From Sulfurimonas sp. (GTDB lineage: Bacteria > Campylobacterota > Campylobacteria > Campylobacterales > Sulfurimonadaceae): a DNA stretch of 52,402 nt. Below are positions 25,167 through 35,249 of the stretch, in pieces. Position numbers and translations under genes: made by a program. Within the stretch, counting starts at the first letter, position 1. The number at the start of each line of letters is the position of its first letter. The notes below the pieces were generated by a model. That model did not search any database. It was not told the origin of the DNA and worked only from the letters and a program-made list of their open reading frames with translations. The DNA lies in contig NZ_JACUTS010000006.1 of NCBI RefSeq assembly GCF_014859695.1, forward strand, positions 1 through 52,402. Reading direction: 5' to 3'.

Positions 25167-27502
25167 TAGTTACTAGAAGTTGGTTAAACGAGTGGATAGA
25201 TTTGAGCGGAGTCTCCACACAAGAGCTTATAAAAACATTTAACTCAATAGGTCTTGAAGTAGATAGCGTATCAACGTACGACGTTCCTAAAAAGATAGTA
25301 TTTGGCAGAGTGTTGGATTGTAAAAAACATCCGGATGCAGATAAACTCAATATCTGTCAGGTTGATTTGGGTTCTAGCGTGCGTCAAATTGTGTGTGGGG
25401 CTTCAAATGTCAGAGCAGGTCTTGATGTAGTAGTCGCGACAGTAGGTGCCGTGATGCCGGGCGGGTTGACAATAAAACCCGTCAAGCTTCGCGGAGTAGA
25501 ATCAGAGGGGATGATCTGTTCGGCTAAAGAGATAGGGCTTGAAGATATTTATGATGGAATAATTGAGCTTGATAGCAGCATCGGAAGTTATACTTTGGGT
25601 GAAGAAATTTGTGAGAACCCTATATTTAGCGATGATATAATAGAGATAGAGTTAACTGCAAATCGCGGAGACTGTTTGAGTATAAGAGGTATTGCGAGAG
25701 ATTTGTGCGCGGCTTATGACAAGTCTCTAAAAGAGGAGAAAACAGATGAGAATGATGATAAAAGGCTAGGAATCGGAAGAATTTTAGCACTATCACATGA
25801 GAACAACTTAAATGTAAATCTTCGTTATAAAGCCGTTGATTTAAAAGAGTTGAAACTCCCCTTTGTCGTAAGATTAAGATTGGCGCAGATAGAAAATTCA
25901 AGAGAGAGCGATATAGAGTCTCTTATGCACTATGCTACTCATAGCAGCGGCGTTATTTTAAGAGCATACAACCATCAGTTTTTCTGTAATAAAAATGAGA
26001 CACTTGCAAAAATATCGCTTTGCCAGGATGAGAACGGATATGCCTCTATAATGACAAAAGAGGACAAAAAGGCGTCCACGGTAGGAATAGTCCAAGAAGA
26101 TGAAGCAAAAGCAACCGATAATGGCGGTATTGTTCTTATTGAGGCAAGTTATATTCCGCCTGATATAATCTCTAAAAAAATGCAAGAGTCAAAGATGATT
26201 GCCGGTCCGATGTATTACAGAACATCAAGAGGAAGCGAACCGGATTTGGATGTCGGTCTGTGCTACTGTGTTAGTATACTCGAGTCCAACTCGGCTTCAT
26301 CTGCTTTTGGCGGTACTATTGAGCTTGGTGATCCGAATGAAGATAAGATTATTAGCGTTAGTAAAAAAGAGATTGATGAGATAATCGGTGCTAATATTGA
26401 TAAGGCTAAAATTACTAAAATACTTAAAAATCTCGGTTTTGATACAACAAAATCTTCTGCAAATAATTTTGTTGTTTGTGTCCCTAAATTTAGACACGAT
26501 ATAACGAATAAACAAGATATAGTTGAAGAGATTGTTCGTCTTGTAGGGATTGATAATATTCCTTCAAAACCTTTTAGTTTCACTGAGGAGAACAGGCTTA
26601 GGGATGACTATTTCACATATAAAAAGAGGCGCGATTATAGACATAAAGCTGCATTTAGCGGCTTTTTTGAGTCGGTTCACTTTGTTTTTGACGAAAAGAG
26701 AGTTTTAGAGCAGTATGGATTTGAGACTATCGATGAGAGTAAAGAGCTGCTAAACCCGATTGTCAATACTCTTGACACGCTAAGGTCTACTCTTCTTAGC
26801 GGTCTTTTAAAAGCTGCGTCAAACAACTCCAAAAACGGATATTCCTCCGTAAAACTCTTTGAAGTGGGTTCTGTGTTTAACTCTCAAAGAGAAGAGTCTG
26901 TGAGGATGGCGGTTCTGTTTTGTGGAGATAGGGAATCGGAATGTTTGTCAAACGCAGGAAAACCGCCTAAAGTGGATTTTGGATTTTTTGTTCAGAAAAT
27001 CTCTAATATCATAGGAGAGTTTGAACTTAAAGAGTTTAAAACTACACACTCGCTCTCACACCCTTTTCAATCTGCTCGTATTATTATCGCAGGAGAGAGT
27101 GTAGGAGAGCTATTTCGTGTTCATCCCGATGTAGAAGAGAGTTATGACCTAGATGCAACTTATATGTGCGAGCTCGATTTCTCAAAGTTGCCAAGCGGAC
27201 TGAAAACTGCAAAAAACAGCTCAAAGTATCAGGCGTCACATAGAGATTTGAGTTTAGTTATGCCAAAAGAGATGCACTATGAAAAAGTCAAGAGTGTAAT
27301 AGAAGAAGCCTCTGTTGAGCATCTTGTTCGTTTCTATCCTGTTGACAAATACAGCGATGAATCTTTGGGTCAAAATATGAGTTTGACCATAAGATTTGTT
27401 CTGCAACCGATGGATAAAACGCTCGAAGAGGATGATATTACCAAATCTATACAGAGTGTTTTAGATGCGCTAAAAGATAAACTGGGAATTAGTATCAGAT
27501 GA
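25163..27502 (+). CDS. pheT: Phenylalanyl-tRNA synthetase beta subunit
   Basis: Structural and editing subunit, 779 aa. The order is: an N-terminal strand, an EMAP/OB tRNA-binding domain (about 40-150, [15 protein letters not shown]), the B3/B4 editing region (about 200-380), B5 (about 395-465, ending [21 protein letters not shown]), a catalytic-like core ([21 protein letters not shown]) and a C-terminal ferredoxin-fold anticodon-binding domain ([18 protein letters not shown]). ATG overlaps the pheS stop as ATGA, and its own stop overlaps aroA the same way. No domain is missing. Confidence 0.95.
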   Translation: MIVTRSWLNEWIDLSGVSTQELIKTFNSIGLEVDSVSTYDVPKKIVFGRVLDCKKHPDADKLNICQVDLGSSVRQIVCGASNVRAGLDVVVATVGAVMPGGLTIKPVKLRGVESEGMICSAKEIGLEDIYDGIIELDSSIGSYTLGEEICENPIFSDDIIEIELTANRGDCLSIRGIARDLCAAYDKSLKEEKTDENDDKRLGIGRILALSHENNLNVNLRYKAVDLKELKLPFVVRLRLAQIENSRESDIESLMHYATHSSGVILRAYNHQFFCNKNETLAKISLCQDENGYASIMTKEDKKASTVGIVQEDEAKATDNGGIVLIEASYIPPDIISKKMQESKMIAGPMYYRTSRGSEPDLDVGLCYCVSILESNSASSAFGGTIELGDPNEDKIISVSKKEIDEIIGANIDKAKITKILKNLGFDTTKSSANNFVVCVPKFRHDITNKQDIVEEIVRLVGIDNIPSKPFSFTEENRLRDDYFTYKKRRDYRHKAAFSGFFESVHFVFDEKRVLEQYGFETIDESKELLNPIVNTLDTLRSTLLSGLLKAASNNSKNGYSSVKLFEVGSVFNSQREESVRMAVLFCGDRESECLSNAGKPPKVDFGFFVQKISNIIGEFELKEFKTTHSLSHPFQSARIIIAGESVGELFRVHPDVEESYDLDATYMCELDFSKLPSGLKTAKNSSKYQASHRDLSLVMPKEMHYEKVKSVIEEASVEHLVRFYPVDKYSDESLGQNMSLTIRFVLQPMDKTLEEDDITKSIQSVLDALKDKLGISIR

Positions 27503-28779
27503 GCAGTGTAAAAGTTACAAAAGCGTCGCCATTCTCGCTTGCTATATCTGATATAGCGCCTGATAAGTCAATATCGCACAGATCCGCCATGTTTGCAATG
27601 CTTGCAGAGGGAACGAGCGAGATAACCAACTTTTTAAGAGCCGAAGATACGCTAAACTCGCTTAATATAGTAAAAAATCTCGGCGCAACAGTGGTTGATG
27701 ACGGCATAACTATTAAAATAAGTTCTGAGGGTATTAAAGAGAGCAGTGAAATCCTTGACTGCGGTAATTCAGGAACCGGAATGAGACTCTTTTGCGGACT
27801 TTTAAGCTCGGCAGAGGGACATTTTGTTTTAAGTGGAGATGAGTACTTAAGACGCCGCCCTATGAAGAGAGTAACTGCTCAGCTTCGTGATATCGGCGCA
27901 AAAGTAGACGGAAGAAATAACGGCGATTTGGCACCGCTAAGCATACGCGGTGCGTCACTTAGAGCGTTTGATTATAAGAGCAAAATAGCTTCGGCACAGG
28001 TTAAAAGTGCGATGATTTTGGCGGCTCTTAGAGCTGATGGAGAATGCAGTTACAGCGAGCCTGAACTGAGTCGCGACCATACCGAGAGAATGCTAAAAGG
28101 GATGGGTGCAGAGATAGAGACAGACGGCTTGACAACCAGAATTAAGCCTATGAAAAAACTCCTCTCTCCTCTGAAAATTAGAGTGCCTGCTGACCCATCA
28201 AGCGCATTTTTCTTTGCAGTTGCGGCTGCTATAACGCCCGGTTCCGATGTTCTGCTAGAGGGCGTTACGTTAAATCCTACACGAATAGAGGCGTTTATGG
28301 CCTTAGAGAGAATGGGTGCTGATATTTGCTATGAGACGATTGATAACAAGTATGAGCCAATCGGAAATATACGCGTAAAGTATTCTCCTCTTAAAGGTAT
28401 TGTCGTCGAAGATAATATCTCATGGCTTATTGACGAACTTCCCGCGCTCTCTATAGCTTTTGCATGCGCTGATGGTGTGAGTGTGGTTAAAAATGCCGAG
28501 GAGCTTAGAGTAAAAGAGAGTGATAGAATCTCTACCGTGGTTAATGGACTTAGAGCTTGCGGTATTGAAGTGGATGAAGTTCATGACGGCTACAGTGTAA
28601 AAGGCGGTGAGTTAAAAGCCTCTACAATAGAGAGCCATGGAGATCATAGAATTGCTATGAGTTTTATTATTGCAGGAATGAAGTGCGGCATGCATGTAAC
28701 AGATTTAGAGTGCATAAACACCTCTTTTCCAAACTTTTTTGAAATAGTTCAAAAAATAACAAAGGTAGAGTTTTTATAG
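27499..28779 (+). CDS. aroA: 3-phosphoshikimate 1-carboxyvinyltransferase (EPSP synthase)
   Basis: Shikimate pathway: joins PEP to shikimate-3-phosphate. The 426-aa protein has [12 protein letters not shown] (22-33), the PEP loop GNSGTGMRL (89-97), RRRPM (118-122) and RVKESDRIS in the second domain. The GNSGTGMRL loop has the Thr that follows SG and a Met in place of the Ala common in class I enzymes (GNAGTAMR), consistent with a class II-like, more divergent type; this is inference from the motif. It overlaps pheT by 4 bp and directly abuts ispH. Confidence 0.94.
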   Translation: MSSVKVTKASPFSLAISDIAPDKSISHRSAMFAMLAEGTSEITNFLRAEDTLNSLNIVKNLGATVVDDGITIKISSEGIKESSEILDCGNSGTGMRLFCGLLSSAEGHFVLSGDEYLRRRPMKRVTAQLRDIGAKVDGRNNGDLAPLSIRGASLRAFDYKSKIASAQVKSAMILAALRADGECSYSEPELSRDHTERMLKGMGAEIETDGLTTRIKPMKKLLSPLKIRVPADPSSAFFFAVAAAITPGSDVLLEGVTLNPTRIEAFMALERMGADICYETIDNKYEPIGNIRVKYSPLKGIVVEDNISWLIDELPALSIAFACADGVSVVKNAEELRVKESDRISTVVNGLRACGIEVDEVHDGYSVKGGELKASTIESHGDHRIAMSFIIAGMKCGMHVTDLECINTSFPNFFEIVQKITKVEFL

Positions 28780-29616
28780 ATGAAAATAGAATTAGCAGAG
28801 AGTTACGGATTTTGTTTTGGCGTGAAACGTGCAATTAAAATTGCCGAAGAGAATAAAAACTCTTCAACTTATGGACCGCTTATTCATAACTCAAAAGAGA
28901 TTGAGAGACTTGAAAAAGATTTTAAAGTAAGTTTAACCGACAATCATAAGAGCTTCTCTCCCGGTGATAAGGCGGTTATCCGCACACACGGCATACCAAA
29001 AAATGAGCTCGCAGAGTTAAAAGAGAACAATGTAGATGTTGTAGATGCGACATGCCCTTATGTGACAAAACCGCAGCAGATTTGCCAAGAGATGAGTGAA
29101 CAAGGGTATGAGATAATTATTTTTGGAGATGAGTCTCATCCCGAGATAAAAGGCGTTAAAAGCTATGCAACATACGGTGCCAGAGTAGTAACATCTCCCC
29201 AAGAGCTAGAGGATTTAAAACTAAAAGAGAAGATAGCTTTGGTGGCTCAAACAACAAGAAAAGTTGAAGATTATTTAGAAATTGCCAACTACCTGATTCC
29301 GCGTCATAAAGAGGTCAGGGTCTTTAACACTATCTGTAATGCAACATTTGAAAATCAAGAAGCGGTAAGAAAAATCTCAAAAAAAGCTGATGTTATGATA
29401 ATAATAGGCGGAAAAAATTCATCAAACACAAAGCAGCTTTTTAGTATCTCAAAAGACAACTGCACAGACAGTTATCATATAGAAGATGAAAACGATCTAG
29501 ATTTTTCATGGTTTGATGGCAAAGAGTTTTGCGGAATAAGTGCGGGAGCCTCTACACCGGACTGGATTATACAAAATGTTGTTAACGCTATAGAGAAGAA
29601 TCAACAAACAAAATAG
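28780..29616 (+). CDS. ispH: 4-hydroxy-3-methylbut-2-enyl diphosphate reductase
   Basis: Terminal MEP-pathway enzyme producing IPP and DMAPP with a [4Fe-4S] cluster. The 278-aa protein has the three cluster cysteines: Cys12 (YGFCFGV), Cys92 (DATCPYV) and Cys186 (FNTICNAT), with the active-site histidines His36, His70 and His120. TQTTR-type motif VAQTTRK and GISAGASTP complete the family pattern. It begins one base after the aroA stop. It supplies the precursors for the polyprenyl synthase at 12.6 kb. Confidence 0.95.
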   Translation: MKIELAESYGFCFGVKRAIKIAEENKNSSTYGPLIHNSKEIERLEKDFKVSLTDNHKSFSPGDKAVIRTHGIPKNELAELKENNVDVVDATCPYVTKPQQICQEMSEQGYEIIIFGDESHPEIKGVKSYATYGARVVTSPQELEDLKLKEKIALVAQTTRKVEDYLEIANYLIPRHKEVRVFNTICNATFENQEAVRKISKKADVMIIIGGKNSSNTKQLFSISKDNCTDSYHIEDENDLDFSWFDGKEFCGISAGASTPDWIIQNVVNAIEKNQQTK

Positions 29617-29719
29617 AGCTAGAAGATAGCGCCTAATTTCTACATATTTTCATCAGTTAAAATTTCTTTTTATTTTCTTAATTTATATCCAATTAATGCT
29701 AAAGTTATCAATAATTGGG

Positions 29720-29725
29720 TATAAT
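29720..29725 (+). promoter_or_regulatory. -10 box for rpsA
   Basis: TATAAT in ATTGGGTATAATTGCG, 31 bases upstream of the rpsA ATG, in a 140-bp AT-rich gap that otherwise holds no hairpin or gene that I can see. Confidence 0.55.
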
Positions 29726-29756
29726 TGCGAAATTTTTATGTAACAGAGGATAGGTA

Positions 29757-31412
29757 ATGGCGTTCGATAACGAATCATTTGAAGAAGAAGAAAATTTTGC
29801 GGAGATGTTTGCCGCTAGCGAGAAGCAGCAAGAGACAAGTCGCATTGTAGAAGGTGAGATTGTTGAAATCCAAGCGGATGAAAATAGAGCATTAGTAGGT
29901 GTTGGCGATAAACTAGAGGGTATCCTTAGTTTAGACGAAATCAGCGAAAATGGTGAACTTAAGTTTAATGTTGGCGACAAGATTAAAGTAATGGTAACGG
30001 GATACTATAACGAGCGTCCTAAAATATCTTACAAAAAGGTACTTGAGCAACAAAAAACATTAGACTTTATTGATGAACACAAAGAAAACTTCGAAGATTT
30101 GGTTATTGAAGGTGTTATTACCAAGAAGAATCGCGGCGGCTATGTAGTAGAAGCTGACGGTGTTTCTTTCTTTATGCCTCGTTCATTGGCTGCTTTTAAA
30201 GAGACAGACGAGGTTGTAGGTCGTAAGATAAAAGCTCAGGTTGTTAAAATTGATGAAGAGCAAAACTCTATAGTTGTCTCTCGTCGTAAGCTTTTTAACG
30301 ATGAGCGCAAAAAGAAAAAAGAGATTATTGACAAGTTGATGGAAGATGACTCAATCGTAGAGGGAACTATCAAGAAGATAACAAGCTACGGTATGTTTGT
30401 AGATGTTGGCGGTGTAGATGGACTTGTTCACTACAACGAAATCAGCTACAAAGGTCCTGTCAACCCATCTAAACTCTATAAAGAGGGCGATACGGTAGGG
30501 GTTAAAGCAATCTCTTATGATAAAGACAAAAGACATCTTTCTCTCTCAATCAAAGCTGTGCATTCTGATCCATGGGAAGAGGTAGAGAGCGAACTAGATG
30601 AAGGCGATACGATTACCGTAACTGTTTCAAATATTGAAGCATACGGTGTTTTTGTTGACTTAGGAAATGACATCGAGGGCTTCTTACATATATCTGAAAT
30701 CTCATGGGACAAAAACGTTAAAAACCCAGGTGACTACCTAACATTAGGGCAAGAGATAGATGTTGAAGTTATTGAGATTAATCCTAAAACTCACAAGCTT
30801 CGCGTTTCTTTGAAAAAACTTCTTCCAAAGCCGTTTGACGAATTTGTGAAAAACCACAGAGAGGGAGATGTTGTAACCGGAACTGTTACATCACTGACTG
30901 ATTTTGGAGCATTTGTGCGTATCGACGGCGTTGAGGGTCTTCTTCATAACCAAGATATTTCATGGGATAAAAACGTTAAGTGTAGGGATGTTTTAAAATC
31001 AGGAGATGAAGTTGAAGTTAAAATCGCTAAAATCAGCCCTGAAGACCAAAAAATATCACTAAACAGAAAGGCTCTTTTAGAGAGTCCTATAGATGCATTC
31101 GCTAAAACTCACAAGGTAAATAGCGTTGTTACCGGAACTGTTCGCGATATTAAAGATTTCGGAGTTTTTGTATCTCTGGAAGATGGTGTTGATGCACTTA
31201 TTCGTGATGAAGATCTTGCTCCACTAGAGAAGAGTGAGCTAGAGGTTGGTCAACAGCTAGAAGCAGCGATTGCTGCAATCGACACTCGTCGTGACCGCAT
31301 CCGTCTATCTGTCAAAAAACTTGATTACATAAAAAACCAAGCAATGCTTGATGAGATCAATGATGATGAATCACACTCTCTTGGTGATTTGATAAAAGAC
31401 AAATTTAAGTAA
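29757..31412 (+). CDS. rpsA: 30S ribosomal protein S1
   Basis: RNA-binding protein that recruits mRNA to the 30S subunit. The 551-aa protein has an acidic N terminus followed by six S1 repeats at roughly 32-98, 115-180, 200-270, 286-357, 373-445 and 459-530. The later ones carry the canonical pattern GxFVxxGxxEGLxHxSEIS, for example SYGMFVDVGGVDGLVHYNEIS and AYGVFVDLGNDIEGFLHISEIS. Repeats 1 and 2 are divergent, as usual for the ribosome-binding end. A strong AGAGGATAGG precedes the ATG. It follows ispH, as in H. pylori (HP0400-HP0399). Confidence 0.95.
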   Translation: MAFDNESFEEEENFAEMFAASEKQQETSRIVEGEIVEIQADENRALVGVGDKLEGILSLDEISENGELKFNVGDKIKVMVTGYYNERPKISYKKVLEQQKTLDFIDEHKENFEDLVIEGVITKKNRGGYVVEADGVSFFMPRSLAAFKETDEVVGRKIKAQVVKIDEEQNSIVVSRRKLFNDERKKKKEIIDKLMEDDSIVEGTIKKITSYGMFVDVGGVDGLVHYNEISYKGPVNPSKLYKEGDTVGVKAISYDKDKRHLSLSIKAVHSDPWEEVESELDEGDTITVTVSNIEAYGVFVDLGNDIEGFLHISEISWDKNVKNPGDYLTLGQEIDVEVIEINPKTHKLRVSLKKLLPKPFDEFVKNHREGDVVTGTVTSLTDFGAFVRIDGVEGLLHNQDISWDKNVKCRDVLKSGDEVEVKIAKISPEDQKISLNRKALLESPIDAFAKTHKVNSVVTGTVRDIKDFGVFVSLEDGVDALIRDEDLAPLEKSELEVGQQLEAAIAAIDTRRDRIRLSVKKLDYIKNQAMLDEINDDESHSLGDLIKDKFK

Positions 31413-31417
31413 ATATC

Positions 31418-31897
31418 GTGCAAAAAATTCTTAAATGGCTAACCCTGCTCATCGCGGTAGGGGTAGCTGTTTTTGTTGTTTTCTTTCTTATTTCAATTAA
31501 TTCTAATGAAACCACCGTTAACTTAACTCCGCTTGAACACAAAAGTGAAGTTGTTGTAAAAGAACCAAAAAATATATGGCTAGAGAGTTTTTCAAAAACT
31601 GAGAAGCTGGGTTATTTTTATCCGGTTAATGAAGTTTTTATCCAAGTTGATTTAAATGAGAAAGTAGCAAATGAAACTATTTATAAACTCTCTGCTCCTA
31701 TAGCTGATCCTTATCAGCTCTTCTGTTTAAAAGAGGAGTTAAAGCAACATCAGCTAAAATACTATCTTAAAAAAGATAAAAACGGTGCAGAGTTGCTAAT
31801 TTACTCAAAAGAGAGAACCAAGCTGGACTCTCTCGTAGAAGTTCTAAAAAACTATCAAATTTCAGCCACTGTTGGGCTATACAAAGAGGATACATAA
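31418..31897 (+). CDS. Single-pass membrane protein of unknown function between rpsA and serA
   Basis: A 159-aa protein starting at GTG 5 bases after rpsA. A single N-terminal membrane anchor (about 5-28, WLTLLIAVGVAVFVVFFLI) is followed by a ~130-residue exported or periplasmic part. That part contains LFCLKEELKQHQLKYYLKKDKNGAELLIYSKE and a repeated strand-helix pattern vaguely like a SPOR domain, but I cannot confirm this. No catalytic motif is seen. The same position in H. pylori is an unknown gene (HP0398) as I recall. It shares one base with serA. Confidence 0.75.
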   Translation: MQKILKWLTLLIAVGVAVFVVFFLISINSNETTVNLTPLEHKSEVVVKEPKNIWLESFSKTEKLGYFYPVNEVFIQVDLNEKVANETIYKLSAPIADPYQLFCLKEELKQHQLKYYLKKDKNGAELLIYSKERTKLDSLVEVLKNYQISATVGLYKEDT

Positions 31898-33486
31898 TGC
31901 AAAAACATACTATAGTTGTTTGTGACCATATTCATGAAGCCGGTTTGGAGATGCTTCGAAATGATGAAAACATAAACTTTATAATGGCGGCTGACGAAGA
32001 CAAAGTAAAGCTTTTAGATATTATTGAACAGGCTGATGTTGCTATTACAAGAAGTTCAACAGATGTTGACGATAAGTTTATCGCGCATGCTAAAAACATG
32101 AAAGCAATTGTGCGCGCTGGTGTTGGTGTTGACAATGTTGATATTCAGGGGTGTTCAAAAGAGGGAATTATAGTTATGAACGTTCCTACTGCAAACACTA
32201 TTGCCGCAGTAGAGCTAACCATGACGCATATGCTCTCATGTATGAGAATGTTTCCATATTCACACAACCACTTAAAGCAAGAGAGAGTGTGGAAAAGAGA
32301 GAAGTGGTACGGGTATGAGCTTAAGGGTAAAAAACTGGGTGTCATCGGATTTGGAAATATCGGAAGCCGTGTAGCAAAGAGGGCGCAAGCTTTTGAGATG
32401 GATATTGTAGCTTATGACCCATACATAAACCCCTCTAAAGTTACCGACTTTGATATGACATACACGAAAAACTTTGAAGATATTTTAGCGTGTGACATTA
32501 TTACTATCCACACGCCTAAAAACAAAGAGACTCTCAACATGATAAGCAGTGCCGAGATTGCAAAGATGAAAGACGGTGTCGTTCTTATCAACTGCGCAAG
32601 AGGCGGTCTTTACAATGAAGAGGCACTTTATGCAGGTCTTAAAAGCGGTAAAATCCGTTTTGCCGGTATTGACGTATTTATGAAAGAGCCCGCAACTGAC
32701 CATCCTCTTCTTGAGCTTGATAATATCACGGTATCTCCTCATCTTGGTGCGAATACTTACGAATCGCAGTACAACATTGGGGTTCAGGCTGCTGCAAACG
32801 CAATCGCTGCGGCAAAAGGTATCTCATATCCACATGCCATGAATTTACCTATTGATGAGAGCAAGATACCTCCGTTTGTTAAACCATTCTTAGAGATGGG
32901 GCAGAAGATCGGTTTTTTAGAGTCTCAGCTTAACAAATCACAGATTATCTCCATAAAAGTAAGCGGGCAGGGTGAAATCTCAAAATATGTAGATTCACTT
33001 GCTACTTTTGTTGCAGTAGGCGCCATGAGTCAAATAAGCGATGACACGATTAACTACGTTAACGCTGATTTTATTGCTAAAGAAAAAGGGATAAAGATAG
33101 AATCAGAAGCACTTAATGACTCATCTGTTTATAAAAACCTTATTACAATTAAACTGACTACTGCAGAGGGCGGAACTACGACTATCAGTGCTACAATTTT
33201 TGACGATAATGTATTTAGAATCGTTACGATTGATGGTTTTGATATTGAAGTGGCACTCAAAGGCGATATGGTTGTCCTTAAAAACAGAGACGTTCCGGGC
33301 GTTATCGGAAATATCGGTTCTACTTTGGCAAAACATAGCGTAAATATTGCAGACTTTTCACTTGCGAGAAATGACAAAAAAGAGGCCCTTGCCGTTATTT
33401 TAGTGGATAATATCATAAATGATATTACGCTAAAAGAGCTTTTAGAAATTGACGCTTGTATAAGTGTTCAATATGCAAGAATGTAG
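31897..33486 (+). CDS. serA: D-3-phosphoglycerate dehydrogenase
   Basis: First step of phosphorylated serine synthesis. The 529-aa long form has an N-terminal substrate domain (VRAGVGVDNVD), an NAD-binding domain with GVIGFGNIGSRVA (148-160), the catalytic Arg/Glu/His region (INCARGG ... PHLGANTYESQ), an intervening domain (about 320-450) and a C-terminal ACT domain (from about 455, LKNRDVPGVIGNIGSTLAKH), often a serine sensor. AAAGAGGA precedes the ATG, which shares a base with the previous stop. It ends at a decayed repeat and a perfect hairpin. Confidence 0.95.
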   Translation: MQKHTIVVCDHIHEAGLEMLRNDENINFIMAADEDKVKLLDIIEQADVAITRSSTDVDDKFIAHAKNMKAIVRAGVGVDNVDIQGCSKEGIIVMNVPTANTIAAVELTMTHMLSCMRMFPYSHNHLKQERVWKREKWYGYELKGKKLGVIGFGNIGSRVAKRAQAFEMDIVAYDPYINPSKVTDFDMTYTKNFEDILACDIITIHTPKNKETLNMISSAEIAKMKDGVVLINCARGGLYNEEALYAGLKSGKIRFAGIDVFMKEPATDHPLLELDNITVSPHLGANTYESQYNIGVQAAANAIAAAKGISYPHAMNLPIDESKIPPFVKPFLEMGQKIGFLESQLNKSQIISIKVSGQGEISKYVDSLATFVAVGAMSQISDDTINYVNADFIAKEKGIKIESEALNDSSVYKNLITIKLTTAEGGTTTISATIFDDNVFRIVTIDGFDIEVALKGDMVVLKNRDVPGVIGNIGSTLAKHSVNIADFSLARNDKKEALAVILVDNIINDITLKELLEIDACISVQYARM

Positions 33487-33500
33487 AGTATACTTAAATA

Positions 33501-33533
33501 GTTAGGAAGGGACAAAAAGGTTCCTACAGCCCA
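33501..33533 (-). repeat. Decayed half-copy C of the two-hairpin intergenic repeat
   Basis: GTTAGGAAGGGACAAAAAGG followed by TTCCTACAGCCC resembles the complement of the first half of copies A and B (GGCAGGGACTGAAGTCCCTACAACCC). GGGAC still pairs with GTTCC, with one G-T pair, but the AAAACG/CGTTTT half is absent. Like A and B it lies between convergent genes. The relationship is plausible but the similarity is short. Confidence 0.4.
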
Positions 33534-33552
33534 CACATCGTTAAGATGTGTG
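33532..33552. terminator. Hairpin between serA and the RND operon
   Basis: CACACATC (33532-33539), loop GTTAA and GATGTGTG (33545-33552) form a perfect 8-bp stem between convergent serA and the permease gene, which stops at 33558. No T tract, so probably a bidirectional but modest terminator. Confidence 0.5.
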
Positions 33553-33557
33553 AGAAA

Positions 33558-35249
33558 TCACTCCCCTTTATTCAAATCAAAATGTCTCTCTAAGTCGGCT
33601 CTGTATAAAAGTATCGGCACAACCATTAGTGAAGCAATAACCGCCGCAACTGTTCCAAATATAAGAGCAACACCAAGACCTCCAAATACCGCATCTCCAG
33701 CTAAAAGAGTTGATGCAAGTATTATCGCCGCAGCTGTAAGAAAAATCGGTTTTGCACGTGTTGCGGTCGCATAGGCGATTGCTTGGGCCTTTTGCATGCC
33801 ACTCTCTTTCATTAGTGAAGCCGTAAAGTCAATCAGAAGCAGAGAGTTTCTTGAACTTATCCCGATAAGCGCTATAAAACCTATAAGGGATGTAGCGGTT
33901 AAGAAGAAAGTGTCTGCAGTAAATAGATCCATTATCCAGTGACCGACAATGACCCCTATGATTGAGAGGAATGAACCTAGGAGGATTATGCCGCTAAGCG
34001 TATAACTTTTATAGTAGATAACCATAAGCAAAAAGATAAGAACCAAAGCGGCAATAAATGCAGCACCGAGCTCTACAAAGGTGTCTAGTGTTACCTCCAT
34101 CTCTCCGTCCCAAATCAACTTATAGACGTTTTGAGAGCTTTTGTCAGTCAGTTTAAGGTTGAAGAGACCTGTTTTTTCGATCTCATACCTGTCGCTAAAT
34201 GTGTCCAAAATAGTATCTCTTGCCTCCATAAGCGGATAAACCTGTGAAACCATGTTAGTTTCAGCCATGACGTTTGTCATCCGGTGCAGATTTTTGCTCA
34301 TAATCATTGGGTTTGATTTTTTAGGCACAATGGTTACTAACTCCGTAATGGGCGTCATCATCCCCATCTGATTCATAAGTTTCAAAGAGGATAGTTTTGC
34401 TTTGATGGCATTAACATCTTTTGATGAGAATTTTTTAAACTCAAGACTAAGCGATAAATAGATAGGAATCTGATCGTTTGCAACATCTGAGTTTTTTACA
34501 GCAATCTGCATCCCCTCAAATGCAAGATAGAGTATGTCGTTGAGCTGTTTTACATTGATGCCGGAGAGTGATACTTTTGTGCTGTCCACTTCTACCTCAA
34601 AAGTGTCGTAAATCTCATCTTGCATAACTTCAATATCTACAAGACCTTTAGTTTTTTTAAACACCTCTGAGACTCTGTTTGAGAGCTCTCTGATTCCATC
34701 TGCATCATCTCCGTATATCTCTGCTACAATAGCCGCCAAAACAGGAGGTCCTGCGGGTGGTTCAACAAAAGTGATGGTTGTTTTGTCATAAATAGTAGAG
34801 CAGCTTTTTTGGATGTCGGGTCTCATTCTTTGAACCATAAAGTATGAGGGTTCTTCTCTGTGATGTTTTTCGGAGAGATTTACTACGATTTCTGCCACAT
34901 TTTCCGAGTTTTTAAAGTGTGAACCTTTGATAAGACCGGCAAAATCAAGAGGTGCGCCCATGCCCAAAAATATCTCAAAATCTTCAACCTCTTTCTCCTG
35001 TTTTATAAAACCTGCCACGCACTCAGTTACTCTTCTTGTTTGTTCAATCGAGCTTCCCTCAGGCAGAGTTGTGTAGATAGTAAATGTATCATTGTTTTTT
35101 CCCGGAAGCATCTTTGCTAAAACCATTTTGCTAGGGGCTATCATTAAGACCGAGAGAATAAAAGCTATAAGAGTTGCAAAAAGGATCAAGTTCCTTTGAA
35201 GGGGGCTCTGTATTCCGTTAAATACCGCATCTTGAAATTTTTTAAACAT
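33558..35249 (-). CDS. RND efflux permease, C-terminal half
   Basis: A 563-aa protein equivalent to TM7-TM12 plus the second periplasmic loop of an AcrB/CusA-type permease. It starts MFKKFQDAVF, then a membrane segment (LILFATLIAFILSVLMI), a large periplasmic region (PEGSSIEQTRRV... ), and TM8-12 including SLIGFIALIGISSRNSLLLIDF, the usual TM10-11 pattern. It begins 8 bp before the end of the N-terminal-half gene in another frame, with GAGGAG 7 bases upstream of ATG, so it can be translated as a separate subunit. The two halves together (about 1090 aa) equal one normal permease. Confidence 0.85.
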   Translation of the reverse strand: MFKKFQDAVFNGIQSPLQRNLILFATLIAFILSVLMIAPSKMVLAKMLPGKNNDTFTIYTTLPEGSSIEQTRRVTECVAGFIKQEKEVEDFEIFLGMGAPLDFAGLIKGSHFKNSENVAEIVVNLSEKHHREEPSYFMVQRMRPDIQKSCSTIYDKTTITFVEPPAGPPVLAAIVAEIYGDDADGIRELSNRVSEVFKKTKGLVDIEVMQDEIYDTFEVEVDSTKVSLSGINVKQLNDILYLAFEGMQIAVKNSDVANDQIPIYLSLSLEFKKFSSKDVNAIKAKLSSLKLMNQMGMMTPITELVTIVPKKSNPMIMSKNLHRMTNVMAETNMVSQVYPLMEARDTILDTFSDRYEIEKTGLFNLKLTDKSSQNVYKLIWDGEMEVTLDTFVELGAAFIAALVLIFLLMVIYYKSYTLSGIILLGSFLSIIGVIVGHWIMDLFTADTFFLTATSLIGFIALIGISSRNSLLLIDFTASLMKESGMQKAQAIAYATATRAKPIFLTAAAIILASTLLAGDAVFGGLGVALIFGTVAAVIASLMVVPILLYRADLERHFDLNKGE

